Shown here piece after piece: positions 38,622 to 47,252 of a DNA stretch of 64,000 nucleotides. The DNA lies in contig NZ_CP134494.1 in the NCBI RefSeq assembly GCF_031759225.1, forward strand, positions 1,858,501-1,922,500. Direction: 5' to 3'. The position numbers were made by a program, and so were the translations under genes. The DNA comes from Mesobacillus jeotgali (lineage in GTDB: Bacteria; Bacillota; Bacilli; Bacillales; Cytobacillaceae). Below the pieces are notes generated by a model. It was not told where the DNA came from and did not search any database. It saw only the letters and a list, made by a program, of their open reading frames with translations. Numbering within the stretch: the stretch's first letter is position 1; every line of letters starts with the position of its first letter.

Positions 38622-39794
38622 TTGGTCAAGACATTAGACAATACAGATACAGCCATTATCGGTGCTGGCATTGGTGGACTTTCCGCCGCGATTGCCTTGC
38701 AGCAGATTGGCCAAAAAGTGAAAGTTTATGAGAGAGCTTCGGAGCTCAAGGAAATGGGCGCCGGTATTGTATTGTCCGCCAACGCAATCAAGGCATTGGA
38801 AAAGCTGGGGGTTGCGGACCAGGTGCGCCAGGCTGGTTCGCCTGTGAAGAAGGCGGAAATCAGGACTCCGGATGGCAAACTTCTTGTCAATATGCCGGTG
38901 CACAAGCAGGCAGAACGATATGGCACCTACAGTTATTTAATATACCGGCCTTACTTGCAGAGAATTTTATATGAAAAATTAGAACCCGATACTGTAAAGC
39001 ATGATAAAAAGTTTATAGTGCTGGAACAGGATAGTGAGTATATAACTAGCATGTTTGAAGATGGAGAAGCGTTAAAATCAAAAATCGTAATCGGGGCGGA
39101 TGGAGTTCATTCGCGAGTAAGACAGAATATTTTTGAGGACACTCCGTTGCGTTATTCAGGATTCACAGCTTTCAGAGGAATCACCTGCTTTGAAGATAAT
39201 CGTTTTCCTGCTGAGTTGGGAGGAGGTTTCGAAGCGTGGGGCAAGGGAAAGAGATTTGGTTTCTCGCATTTAGGAAAAGGCCGCGTGTTTTGGTTCGCTG
39301 CGATCAACGCTCCTCAAGGGACACTCCTTGCTGCTAAAAACAAGAAACAAGTTGTTTTAGAGAATTTCAAAAGCTGGTGGGGCCAGATTCCTGATGTCAT
39401 TGAATCTACCGATGAGGAAAATATCCTTGTGCATGAAATATTTGATCGTAAGACAATCAAGAAATGGCATAAAGGAAGAGTGACACTGTTGGGAGATGCA
39501 GCCCATCCGATGCTGCCTAATCTGGGACAGGGTGGAGCACAGGCGATGGAGGACGCTTTAATGCTCGCACGATATCTCAAGAGATTTCCCCAAGATGTCG
39601 AGAAAGCATTAAGTCATTATGAGCAAGTCAGAATTCCGCGTGTTGATGAAATTGTAGGGGGATCCAGAATGATGGCGAGAATGATGCAACTGGAGAATCC
39701 GTTGGCAATCAAAGCCAGAAATCAATTGTTACGGAAAATGCCAGATGAGTTGAAAATCAAAAGACTGGACTGGATCCTTGGGTACGAAGTGTAA
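38622..39794 (+). CDS. FAD-dependent monooxygenase
   Basis: This class A flavoprotein hydroxylase of 390 residues has the FAD loop IIGAGIGGLSAA (about residues 12-23), the GADGVHSRVR motif and GRVTLLGDAAHPMLPNLGQGG near residue 290. It resembles salicylate hydroxylase/zeaxanthin epoxidase-like proteins; the substrate is unknown. TTG 38622 lies eight bases after AAAGGGG. That site is part of the last array E repeat. Confidence 0.87.
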   Translation: MVKTLDNTDTAIIGAGIGGLSAAIALQQIGQKVKVYERASELKEMGAGIVLSANAIKALEKLGVADQVRQAGSPVKKAEIRTPDGKLLVNMPVHKQAERYGTYSYLIYRPYLQRILYEKLEPDTVKHDKKFIVLEQDSEYITSMFEDGEALKSKIVIGADGVHSRVRQNIFEDTPLRYSGFTAFRGITCFEDNRFPAELGGGFEAWGKGKRFGFSHLGKGRVFWFAAINAPQGTLLAAKNKKQVVLENFKSWWGQIPDVIESTDEENILVHEIFDRKTIKKWHKGRVTLLGDAAHPMLPNLGQGGAQAMEDALMLARYLKRFPQDVEKALSHYEQVRIPRVDEIVGGSRMMARMMQLENPLAIKARNQLLRKMPDELKIKRLDWILGYEV

Positions 39795-39813
39795 AAATCA
39801 TACGATAAATTTA

Positions 39814-39848
39814 GTCGTACTTCTTGACGAGGTACGATTCTTTTTTTA
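39814..39848 (+). terminator. Terminator after the monooxygenase gene
   Basis: The stem TCGTAC with GTACGA (six bp, 11-base loop) is followed by a long T run. It is short but well placed. Confidence 0.6.
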
Positions 39849-39907
39849 AAAAGAAGGATTATCCAATGTTAATACAGAATCCTTCTATAAAAAATTGGAG
39901 GATATTT

Positions 39908-40483
39908 ATGGATACAAAACATGTCCGAACATCCGGGGCTTATATTCTTTATAACGGATTATTTCCCTTCCAGGTCGGGCCAACCCGAATAGGGGATAAA
40001 CTGGGCGTGGTGAGGCTTGGGGGTCATCGGGAAGGAAATGAAACGGCATTTGATACTGCATTCCGTGAAGTCTATGAAGAAGCAAGAATGAAAATAAATT
40101 TCTTCCACTCTCCGATCACTTTTTTCAAAAAGGATTGGGATGGTGTGGCAAGAAGAATAAAAACAAATGAGGACGTTGCACCTATTCTAATAAAAGGGAC
40201 GGACCCTGAAGGTTCTACAGCAATGTATCTTGCTTACTCAGAAAGTGAACCAGTTCCTTCGGCAGAGACAAATGGCCTGCTCCTGTTAACTCCCGATGAC
40301 ATCAAACGTATCTGCGAGCAACGGTTGACACTGAAAGAGTTTATAAAGCATGGCGGTTCCGTATTAATAAAAAAAGATATGAACCAGGAATTGACTTTAA
40401 AGCCTTTTCCGCAGCTGTTATTTTTACATGAACTCTTAGAAAAAGAAAAAAGTTTGATGAATAGATTCATGCTGGGAAAATGA
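39908..40483 (+). CDS. Nudix-like protein with divergent box
   Basis: The 191-residue protein has LGGHREGNETAFDTAFREVYEEARMK, a Nudix box with ET in place of ES and EEAR instead of EEtG, so it is likely but not certainly active. The C-terminal half has no match I know. Start 39908 follows TTGGAGGAT. The frame extends back to 39824. Confidence 0.7.
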   Translation: MDTKHVRTSGAYILYNGLFPFQVGPTRIGDKLGVVRLGGHREGNETAFDTAFREVYEEARMKINFFHSPITFFKKDWDGVARRIKTNEDVAPILIKGTDPEGSTAMYLAYSESEPVPSAETNGLLLLTPDDIKRICEQRLTLKEFIKHGGSVLIKKDMNQELTLKPFPQLLFLHELLEKEKSLMNRFMLGK

Positions 40484-40516
40484 ATATTTACCGAGAGCAG
40501 AAGGAGGCGTAAAAAA

Positions 40517-40912
40517 TTGATTTTCGAAATGACCTATCAGTTGCGGGTGCCGCAGTTTAACGAAGGGTTGCAATGGTATCGAACTTTCTTGGATAAAGAG
40601 CCGGATTTTACACCTCATGAGGGGTTTGCTGAATGGGAATTGATTCCTGGGGCGTGGCTGCAGCTGGCTGAGGGAACAACTGCGGAAGGGAGCGGTCCCT
40701 TGCGATTGGGGATCAGATCGCTAGAAGATGAACGCATCAGATTAATCAGAGAGCTGGATGTTCAATCATTTGAAATTTTTGCAAGAGAGGAAGTCCCTGT
40801 AAAGTGGGCGACGTTTTCCGACCCATGGGGAAATCAAATTGGTCTGTTTGAATACATTGATAAGACAGAAATGCAGGAAAGAATCACTTCCATCATGGGA
40901 AGCAAGGGATAA
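40517..40912 (+). CDS. VOC family protein
   Basis: The 131-residue glyoxalase-fold protein reads YQLRVPQFNEGLQWYRTFLDKEPDF at the front and WATFSDPWGNQIGLFEYI at the end. The substrate is unknown. TTG 40517 follows AGAAGGAGGCG. The next gene starts a few bases after its stop. Confidence 0.75.
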   Translation: MIFEMTYQLRVPQFNEGLQWYRTFLDKEPDFTPHEGFAEWELIPGAWLQLAEGTTAEGSGPLRLGIRSLEDERIRLIRELDVQSFEIFAREEVPVKWATFSDPWGNQIGLFEYIDKTEMQERITSIMGSKG

Positions 40913-40929
40913 AGGGGTTGCAACAGCTG

Positions 40930-41169
40930 TTGAAATTCATTGAGGCAGGAATCGGAAACACATGGGCGGTAAGAACGGAAATTGAAATAGAGAACGGAAT
41001 TGAATATGAGGTCCGAGGAATCCAAGGGCCGATACTTTTTCATTCTGTCTATATACGATTGTGGTTCCGTAAAACGGTAATCATCCTAGATTCCAGGGAA
41101 GGTTTTAAAAAAGTACATAAGAACCATAGAAATTTCAAACTGCTGTTAGGAATCGTCAGCAAGCAATAA
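40930..41169 (+). CDS. DUF3977-like protein
   Basis: The 79-residue product from TTG 40930 begins MKFIEAGIGNTWAVRTEIEIENG and contains YIRLWFRKTVIILDSREGFKK. I recognise this as the DUF3977 pattern from memory. AAAGGGG lies 12 bases before 40930 but abuts the alternative TTG 40918, so the start is uncertain. Function unknown. Confidence 0.6.
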   Translation: MKFIEAGIGNTWAVRTEIEIENGIEYEVRGIQGPILFHSVYIRLWFRKTVIILDSREGFKKVHKNHRNFKLLLGIVSKQ

Positions 41170-41233
41170 GGCTTGTCTTAAGCATAGAAGGGGGAATCTT
41201 CAGATACTGAATCTGAAGATTGGATCGTGGCGA

Positions 41234-41695
41234 TCAATATTGTCGACTTCTACCGCCGTTATAGAGTATATCGGAAGTTAAAAAAACTCCTACCGGAGGC
41301 AATGATCCAGTATTGATTGGTGCACCAATCAGGGCTGTATCCGTCGTGGCAATCCAATTGCCGAATTCGCCTGCTTGCAATGATGGTGGCTTCATCAGGA
41401 ACTGTCCATTTAGAACGTGGTGACGGACGCGTATCCCTGGGTCATCAAAAATACTCAATCGACCTGTGAACGAAGCATAAGGTGAATCGAAGCGCAGTTG
41501 ATTTGCACTTTCACCCCAGGTCCCCTGGATTGGTATGGGGTTCCCACGGAAGTTAGCAGTTCCAGTGAAGCTATTGCCTGACAAAGCATTGATGGTAATG
41601 GTGCCTCGGATAATCGGTTTTCCAGCAATTTGCGCATCAATCCCCCAGCGTGAAGGAACGGGTAAACTCGTTGTTCCATTCTTTCTAATCTGCAA
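41234..41695 (-). CDS. Beta-rich protein of unknown function
   Basis: The protein has about 153 residues from TTG 41695, which follows AAAGGAGAG by seven bases. It is rich in Gly, Thr and Ile with repeated short strands (GKPIIRGTITINALSGNSF, GTANFRGNPIPIQGTWG), suggesting an all-beta fold. No cysteines, no membrane span and no known family. A longer frame to 41779 lacks a site. Confidence 0.55.
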   Translation of the reverse strand: MQIRKNGTTSLPVPSRWGIDAQIAGKPIIRGTITINALSGNSFTGTANFRGNPIPIQGTWGESANQLRFDSPYASFTGRLSIFDDPGIRVRHHVLNGQFLMKPPSLQAGEFGNWIATTDTALIGAPINTGSLPPVGVFLTSDILYNGGRSRQY

Positions 41696-41840
41696 CCTGA
41701 TCTCTCCTTTTTTTATAGGTTCATGGCCTAATAAAAAGTATATGCAGCAGGTGATGAAGTGGGGAATACGCAGTGGCACCTGGTAATTTCGGTCAGAAGT
41801 AAAAAGAACTTAACATAGGAGTCTCACAGAAGGAGAACAA

Positions 41841-42313
41841 ATGAGCAATCCAGTCAACTATAAAATTTGGACAATGTGCATGATAAAAATGGAAATAAAG
41901 TGTTGCTTCTCGACCGCCAGCATGATCATTTCAAGGGTTTTATACCTCCAGGAGGCAAAGTGGATTTTCCAGAAAGCATAGTGGAAAGCGCCGTTCGGGA
42001 AGTAAAAGAAGAAACGGGTCTGGAGGTTAACAATTTAACCTATAAAGGTCTTTATGAATATGTCAATCCTGCCGTAGGGGACCGCTACATGATTTTTAAT
42101 TACATAACAAGTGATTTTAAAGGAGAGCTCCTTGAGGACAGTCCAGAAGGAAAGGCTGTTTGGGTAAACATAGCAGACGCATGCCATTTGCCTATGCAGG
42201 ATTCTGTCAGAAGAAGGTTTCCATTGTTTTTTGAAGAAGGATCTTTTGAAATACAAGTTACATGGGACCATGAAATGAATAAAGAAGGCAGGGTTTCCAT
42301 TAAGAAAACATAA
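41841..42313 (+). pseudogene. Nudix hydrolase gene with an N-terminal frameshift
   Basis: ATG 41841, after AGAAGGAGAAC, reads MSNPVNYKIWTMCMI. The Nudix protein then continues in another frame from about 41873 (HDKNGNKVLLLDRQHD, box GGKVDFPESI ... REVKEETGLEV). The offset fits a loss of one base modulo three, possibly seven bases between CATGAT repeats. The rest of the domain is intact to 42313. It could be a real mutation or a sequencing error. An unsupported TTG at 41867 would start the second frame alone. Confidence 0.65.
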
Positions 42314-42342
42314 CCTTTCTTAAATGAATGAAGGAGTATTTT

Positions 42343-42840
42343 ATGTCAAAAGAAACAGTATCCCTGGAGTTTTATATACCTGAATTCAAGAAAGCCTTAT
42401 TGAATTATGACTTGCTTGAAGAACAGAGGAGATTCACCGCTTTGCCTGAAGATGCACTGGCAAAATGTAAAGAAGATCCGGAGAGGCACCCTGTTGTGAT
42501 TCTTTATGACAATCAGCCGGCTGGCTTTTTTGTACTTCATGGCAGGTCGGGGGTGAAGGATTACAGTGACAACCAGAATGCAATGCTGTTAAGAGCGTAT
42601 TCCATTAATCTTTCTTTTCAGGGAAAGGGAATTGCTTCAAAGTCCATCCTGCTATTGAAGAACTTTGTAAAAGAACATTTCCCTCAAGTGGACGAAATTA
42701 TCTTGACTGTGAACCACTCAAATATCCTTGCGCAAAATGTATATAAAAAAGGTGGTTTTGTAGATCAGGGAAGACGAGCAATGGGAAGAGAAGGAGAAAT
42801 GTATATATATCATCTGTTCCTAAATGAAGTTCAGGATTAA
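42343..42840 (+). CDS. GNAT family N-acetyltransferase
   Basis: The 165-residue protein has the acetyl-CoA loop FQGKGIASKSI (about residues 92-102) and VYKKGGFVDQGRR near the C-terminus. The substrate is unknown. ATG 42343 follows GAAGGAGT. It lies immediately downstream of the frameshifted Nudix gene and upstream of a GyrI-like gene. Confidence 0.8.
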   Translation: MSKETVSLEFYIPEFKKALLNYDLLEEQRRFTALPEDALAKCKEDPERHPVVILYDNQPAGFFVLHGRSGVKDYSDNQNAMLLRAYSINLSFQGKGIASKSILLLKNFVKEHFPQVDEIILTVNHSNILAQNVYKKGGFVDQGRRAMGREGEMYIYHLFLNEVQD

Positions 42841-42868
42841 AGCAATTTTTAAAAAGGAGGAGTGGACA

Positions 42869-43324
42869 ATGCCAGAAATAAAACATTGTACTGAAATAAA
42901 ACTGGTAGGCATCCGGATGTTATGCCAAGGTGATGAGTATCTCGAAGAAATCCCGAAAGCCTCCAGGCAGTTGAGCGAGCGAAGTGACGAAATAACAAAC
43001 GTGGTGAACCGATCACTGCAGCACGGGGCATTTGTTGTGGATAATCACTCAGAGAAAGATGATGGTTATTGGGTTTGCGTGGAAGTATCTGATTATGAGA
43101 ATATCCCTTCGGACATGGTGAGCCTGACAATTCCGTCACAAAGATATGCCGTTTTGCGGCATAAAGGCTCTAATGAAAAAATCAGGGAAGCATATAGCGA
43201 GCTCCATCAATGGATACAGGAAAATGGATACAAGAGGCTAACGGACAAAGGGCATTTGGAAGTGTTTCATACATGGACAGATTCTCATGATATCGATGTT
43301 GAACTTATGGATACTATAGGATAA
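42869..43324 (+). CDS. GyrI-like effector-binding domain protein
   Basis: The 151-residue protein has the GyrI/AraC-effector fold pattern: KLVGIRMLCQGDEYLEEIPK at the front, VCVEVSDYENIPSDMVSLTIPSQRYAVLRHKG in the middle and LEVFHTW near the end. There is no DNA-binding domain, so it likely binds a small ligand or protein. AAAGGAGGAG precedes the ATG. Confidence 0.78.
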   Translation: MPEIKHCTEIKLVGIRMLCQGDEYLEEIPKASRQLSERSDEITNVVNRSLQHGAFVVDNHSEKDDGYWVCVEVSDYENIPSDMVSLTIPSQRYAVLRHKGSNEKIREAYSELHQWIQENGYKRLTDKGHLEVFHTWTDSHDIDVELMDTIG

Positions 43325-43466
43325 ATTGGATAAGTTTGAATCTTTCCCCATTCCTTAACGTAAAGAGATACAGAATTGCTTTAATTGGGAGTGGATGAAT
43401 TATGGTAGAAGCACCAGGGGATTTTATGTTTACTTTATCTAGGTTTTACAAGACATCGTTAATGTT

Positions 43467-43501
43467 AAAAAGACCAAATCATTTTCGGATTTGGTCTTTT
43501 T
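43467..43501. terminator. Bidirectional terminator
   Basis: A perfect 14-bp stem, AAAAAGACCAAATC (43467-43480) with GATTTGGTCTTTTT (43488-43501), lies between convergent genes. Confidence 0.9.
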
Positions 43502-43504
43502 GTG

Positions 43505-44005
43505 CTAATCCACGGATAGATCGTCCTTGTTGATCATACGGATGGTGGAGATAATTCCCCTGCACACCAGCATTTTAATAGCTAAACTGATCAATGAGTG
43601 CTGCCAGCTCCATCCTCTTTTCCAGGTGATTAAATTTGTCTTTTTGGCAGCGAAGGTTTCAACTAATACTTGAGGAATTAGGAACGGAAAAAGTTTTAGG
43701 ATGATCCCGCTCGGTTTGCTATTAAGTGTCCATTGGTTGTAATAAAGAAGCATTAATGGGTAATGGACATAGTCAAAAGGTAAGTGGATCTTGAAACTTT
43801 TCTTAAAGGGTCTGATATCGTATTTCAGATAGCCTCTGGAGACGAGGTACCGGTCTGCCCATGAGTTGCCAATAATGCTGACAAGATATACGATGACCCA
43901 ATCTTTGAATGAACGTTTTACGATCGCAAAGGGTAATAGGAAAATACCTATGATTGTTAAAGTATAAAGAAATCCGACAGATAATGTTCTTTGTTTTTTG
44001 CGCAA
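43505..44005 (-). CDS. CBO0543-like membrane protein
   Basis: The 166-residue protein, from TTG 44005 with GAGGTGG just upstream, has four to five membrane spans. Its family-like features are FKDWVIVYLVSIIGNSWADRYLVS, FDYVHYPLMLLYYNQWT and TNLITWKRGWSWQHSLIS. This matches my recollection of the CBO0543 family of spore-former membrane proteins. Function unknown. The frame extends back to 44068 without a site. Confidence 0.65.
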   Translation of the reverse strand: MRKKQRTLSVGFLYTLTIIGIFLLPFAIVKRSFKDWVIVYLVSIIGNSWADRYLVSRGYLKYDIRPFKKSFKIHLPFDYVHYPLMLLYYNQWTLNSKPSGIILKLFPFLIPQVLVETFAAKKTNLITWKRGWSWQHSLISLAIKMLVCRGIISTIRMINKDDLSVD

Positions 44006-44124
44006 GAGTACCACCTCATCATTAACTTGTAACAATGGAGATAATTTATGTATGCCAATCTCTTTCAATAAAAATCGCGATTGAGGGAATAATTCATTTA
44101 ACAGATAAAAAAGAAGGTGAGACC

Positions 44125-44451
44125 TTGCCGCGAAAAACCGCTGATAATCCTGAGGGAAAAGAAAGTGAACAGCTGGATATTATACCACAGAAGGACATAT
44201 CAAAGGAAGAAATCGAAAAACTAAATCATATGTTGGCAGCAGTGCTTAACTATATTTCCGATGATGAAGTTGAGGTCATTGATATTGATTATTTGCTCAA
44301 CAATACGGAAGGTCTCCGGGACTGGTGGGACCAATACCGTGAAAGAAACAGAAAAAAGATTGAAGAGGAAATATCAAAAGCACTTGGTGATCTTTCAATT
44401 GAGGAGTTAGAAAATCTCAGAGAGAAAATAAAGGGGAAAGACAAAGAGTGA
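44125..44451 (+). CDS. Acidic helical protein of unknown function
   Basis: About 108 residues from TTG 44125 after AAGGTGAG. The product is charged and helical (KDISKEEIEKLNHMLAAVLNYIS, then KALGDLSIEELENLREKIKGKDKE). The next gene starts 12 bases later, so it is likely cotranscribed with the membrane protein gene there. No family recognised. Confidence 0.5.
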   Translation: MPRKTADNPEGKESEQLDIIPQKDISKEEIEKLNHMLAAVLNYISDDEVEVIDIDYLLNNTEGLRDWWDQYRERNRKKIEEEISKALGDLSIEELENLREKIKGKDKE

Positions 44452-44463
44452 AGGAATTTGCTT

Positions 44464-44946
44464 ATGATTGGACTGCTTTTGTCTGTCGTTATTTTTAACA
44501 TAATTGCATTCAAAATGAATAAAAGGCTTACCCTTACCCATATTGTGCAAATTTGGACATTCACAATCGCCGTCCAGATGCTTTTTGACTTGATCATTGA
44601 GTTCAAATTCCACAGCTATTGGTACTTTGGAATGGGAGTTGACTGGGAGGGACTGATTCCAAGAACTGTATTGCTCCCGCCAGTAAATCTCATCTTCTTA
44701 AATCTATATCCTTTTGGTAAAAGTGTAAAGATTAAAATTGCTTTTATTATATGCTTTGTAGTCGCAATCTTAATGTATGAACTGGCGACCTTGCTTCCGG
44801 AGCCCTGGGGCTATTTCCATTATGGCTGGTGGAAAATCTGGTATTCAGCACTCATCGACCCGATTCTTCTATGCTGTTTACTTGGTTTTTACAAGTGGAT
44901 TCTATGGTTGGAAAAGAAGGACCGTCATAAAGCACTCCCGAACTAG
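44464..44946 (+). CDS. CBO0543-like membrane protein
   Basis: The 160-residue protein has four to five membrane spans. It contains FKFHSYWYFGMGVDWEGLIPR, LLPPVNLIFLNLYPF and EPWGYFHYGWWKIWYSALIDPI, which fit the spore-former CBO0543-type pattern. A divergent-looking relative lies at 43505. GAAGGA precedes the ATG. The stop lies in the terminator stem. Confidence 0.6.
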   Translation: MIGLLLSVVIFNIIAFKMNKRLTLTHIVQIWTFTIAVQMLFDLIIEFKFHSYWYFGMGVDWEGLIPRTVLLPPVNLIFLNLYPFGKSVKIKIAFIICFVVAILMYELATLLPEPWGYFHYGWWKIWYSALIDPILLCCLLGFYKWILWLEKKDRHKALPN

Positions 44947-44958
44947 GGGGTGCTTCAT
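44930..44958 (+). terminator. Terminator after the CBO0543-like gene
   Basis: The stem AAGCACTCCC with GGGGGTGCTT (one wobble) is followed by CATTTATT. Confidence 0.7.
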
Positions 44959-45057
44959 TTATTAGCTGGGAACAGACATTTATTTAGATAGGAAAATATA
45001 GACAAATAAGAAGGTGAATTCCAGGAAATAGAGAATCTTTATACAGAGGTGAGTACA

Positions 45058-45477
45058 TTGAAAAAACAATTAATCAGGGTAGGGACAATTTATATACCAG
45101 TAGAGGATCCAACAGAATCCTCGAAGTGGTATAAAGAAAAGCTTAACGCCAAGTTGAATTATCTGGATGAAGACAAGGCAATCATGGATATGGCTGATGT
45201 CAGTCTGTTTTTGGTGAAGGCCCAAGGACAGAGTTCAAATTTCACGGACTTCAATGGAGAGGAAAGGTTTCTCCTTACCTATGAAGTGGATGGACTTGAT
45301 GCTCTTATAACATTACATAATGAGTTTAGGGAAAGAGGAATTAAAGTCGGTGAGATTGAAAACAGAGGTCATGCAGGCAGGAATTTTGTATTTTATGATC
45401 TCGTCGGAAACAAATTCGATGTATGGAGTGAGCTGAGTCCACTGTATAAAGAAAGGCTCGTGGGCGAGGAAGAATGA
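45058..45477 (+). CDS. VOC family protein
   Basis: About 139 residues from TTG 45058, eight bases after AGAGG. The glyoxalase fold is visible in VGTIYIPVEDPTESSKWYKEKL and NFVFYDLVGNKFDVWSEL. Its stop overlaps the next start (ATGA). Substrate unknown. Confidence 0.75.
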   Translation: MKKQLIRVGTIYIPVEDPTESSKWYKEKLNAKLNYLDEDKAIMDMADVSLFLVKAQGQSSNFTDFNGEERFLLTYEVDGLDALITLHNEFRERGIKVGEIENRGHAGRNFVFYDLVGNKFDVWSELSPLYKERLVGEEE

Positions 45478-46034
45478 AGTTTGTTTTGATATTTGGCCCT
45501 CAGGCTACAGGGAAGATGACAGTCGGGCATGAACTGGAAAAAATAACGGATTTAAAGCTTTTTCATAACCATATGACGATTGAACTGGTTAATCCTTTTT
45601 TTGACTACGGTACAAAGGAGGGGAAGAGGCTAGTTCGCTTGTTTAGAGAAGAATTATTCAAAGCGATGGCCAAAAGTGACCAGGGCGGAATGATCTTCAC
45701 ATATGTATGGGCGTTTGATATGAAGGAAGACTGGGCGTAAGTAGAAAAAGTTTGTGGAATTTTCGAGTCAGAAGGCGGGAAAGTCTATTTTGTTGAATTG
45801 GAAGCAGATTTGGAAGAAAGGCTGGCACGAAACAGAAGTGCCCACCGGTTAGAGCACAAGCCGTCCAAGCGGAATCTAAAACGGTCAGAAAGAGATTTGC
45901 TTGCGTCTATGAAGCAGTATCGATTGAATTCGCATGAAGGTGAAATCCAAAAAGCCAACTATTTCCGGATTAATAACACGAATTTGACTGCATCAGAGGT
46001 TGCCAGACGAATTAGAGACTATTTCAATTTATGA
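45474..46034 (+). pseudogene. P-loop kinase-like gene with an internal TAA stop
   Basis: The N-terminal part, MKFVLIFGPQATGKMTVGHELEK, has a P-loop and runs to KEDWA, where TAA stands at 45738-45740. The same frame continues without shift: VEKVCGIFESEGGKVYFVELEADLEERL ... RIRDYFNL to 46034. About 186 codons in all. A TAT or TAC to TAA change is the simplest cause. It overlaps the preceding VOC gene. TAA cannot be read as selenocysteine. Confidence 0.8.
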
Positions 46035-46052
46035 TGATAGGGGGAGAGTCGT

Positions 46053-46634
46053 ATGGAATCAAGTAAACTATTAGAACAAAAAATTCAAGAAAAAGAGAAA
46101 GAGCTCAACCGTGTAAAACTGGAATTGGCTACATTGAGAAAACAGCATCCTTCTTTTGAAGTTGCCAACTATGAACTGACCGACACCGAAGGCAGGAAGG
46201 TGCTGTTAAGTGAGCTCTTTAACGATAAAAAAGAATTGATCATTATACACAATATGGGAAAGTCATGTGCCTATTGCACACTATGGGCTGACGGGTTCAG
46301 CGGTTTTACCAGCCACCTTGAGAACAGGGCAGCATTCGTTTTGACAAGTCCTGATGACTACAAGACATTAGCGGATTTTTCAATGGAACGAGGCTGGGCA
46401 TTCAAAAGCGTTTCGACCATGGGGCCAACTTTTAAAGAGGACCTTGGCTTTAAAAATGTGGAGGGATTCTGGCCAGGAGTTTCGATACTGTTAAAGGAAG
46501 AAGACGGAAACATCAAACACTACACTAAAGCTTCTTTCGGACCCGGAGATGATTACTGCAGTATTTGGTCACTTTTTGAGTTACTGCCGGATAGTAGCGG
46601 GGGCTGGGGGCCAAAACAGAATTATGGACAGTAG
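46053..46634 (+). CDS. DUF899 thioredoxin-like protein
   Basis: The 193-residue protein has an N-terminal coiled coil (residues 3-33), then a thioredoxin-like domain with KELIIIHNMGKSCAYCTLWADGFSGF. The CxxC pair (Cys-Ala-Tyr-Cys) and WADGF are the DUF899 hallmark. It may handle thiol redox or peroxide. GATAGGGGGAGAG precedes the ATG. Confidence 0.82.
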   Translation: MESSKLLEQKIQEKEKELNRVKLELATLRKQHPSFEVANYELTDTEGRKVLLSELFNDKKELIIIHNMGKSCAYCTLWADGFSGFTSHLENRAAFVLTSPDDYKTLADFSMERGWAFKSVSTMGPTFKEDLGFKNVEGFWPGVSILLKEEDGNIKHYTKASFGPGDDYCSIWSLFELLPDSSGGWGPKQNYGQ

Positions 46635-46747
46635 GGTCGAGCTATTTTCCATAATTCTGGGTGAGATAATCGAGGTCGTTAAGCTTCCAGAACAAGGATG
46701 TACCTCGGAAGTGTATAAAATTATGAGTTTTTTTAAGGAGGCTAAAT
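46624..46747 (+). pseudogene. Remnant of an aminoglycoside phosphotransferase-like N-terminus
   Basis: In the gap after the DUF899 gene one frame reads MDSRVELFSIILGEIIEVVKLPEQGCTSEVYKI and then MSFFKEAKY. The LPEQGCTSEV element resembles the N-terminus of APH-type phosphotransferases. The rest of the enzyme is absent. A deletion remnant is likely. It rests on motif memory alone. Confidence 0.35.
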
Positions 46748-47185
46748 ATGTGCCAGGTTGTTAAAAAGGATTTTAAAATCATTGCTAAGAAACATACAGG
46801 GCTGTACAAAGATTATGCAGAGTTGGTACCGAAGGCAGCACAGCAATTTTTGAGGAGTGCGCCAAATCTAGCGGGAACTGAGGTTACCGTGTACGAGCCT
46901 AAAGCGAGTGAGAGCCATATTGAGGGAACTTTCTTTGTAGGGGTATTGGTAAATGATGAGGTGGATACCTTACCCGAAGGAGCGGAATTTCTAGATATCC
47001 AACATTCATATGGTATGATTCGGGGAAAAGAATCAGAGATGGGCAGCTTATATTCACTGCTGGATCAATGGATTGATGAAGAAGGTTATGAGAGGGACAC
47101 TTTTAAGGAGTTTATTATAGAAACCTACCATCCTATGGAAAATGATGTAGAAGAAGTAGAAATATATATTCCTGTGAAAATCTAA
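46748..47185 (+). CDS. GyrI-like effector-binding domain protein
   Basis: The 145-residue protein opens VVKKDFKIIAKKHTGLYKDYAELVPKAAQQFL and has FFVGVLVNDEVDTLPEGAEFLDIQHSYGMIRGKE, with a closing TYHPMENDVEEVEIYIPV. This fits the GyrI/SOUL-like effector fold without a DNA-binding part. AAGGAGGC precedes the ATG. It resembles the protein at 42869 only in fold. Confidence 0.7.
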   Translation: MCQVVKKDFKIIAKKHTGLYKDYAELVPKAAQQFLRSAPNLAGTEVTVYEPKASESHIEGTFFVGVLVNDEVDTLPEGAEFLDIQHSYGMIRGKESEMGSLYSLLDQWIDEEGYERDTFKEFIIETYHPMENDVEEVEIYIPVKI

Positions 47186-47252
47186 GACAATTTCTTCCGT
47201 ATATGGTAATCTATTTTAGATTTGTCTTTCTTTAGAAGGTGGAGGGGATAGG

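Noticed and set aside
43402..43536. Short frame MVEAPGDFMFTLSRFYK with a GGGAGTGG site
   Set aside because: It reads straight through the strong bidirectional terminator at 43467-43501, so a translated product is unlikely.
45738..45740. Internal stop as a selenocysteine codon
   Set aside because: The codon is TAA; selenocysteine requires TGA.
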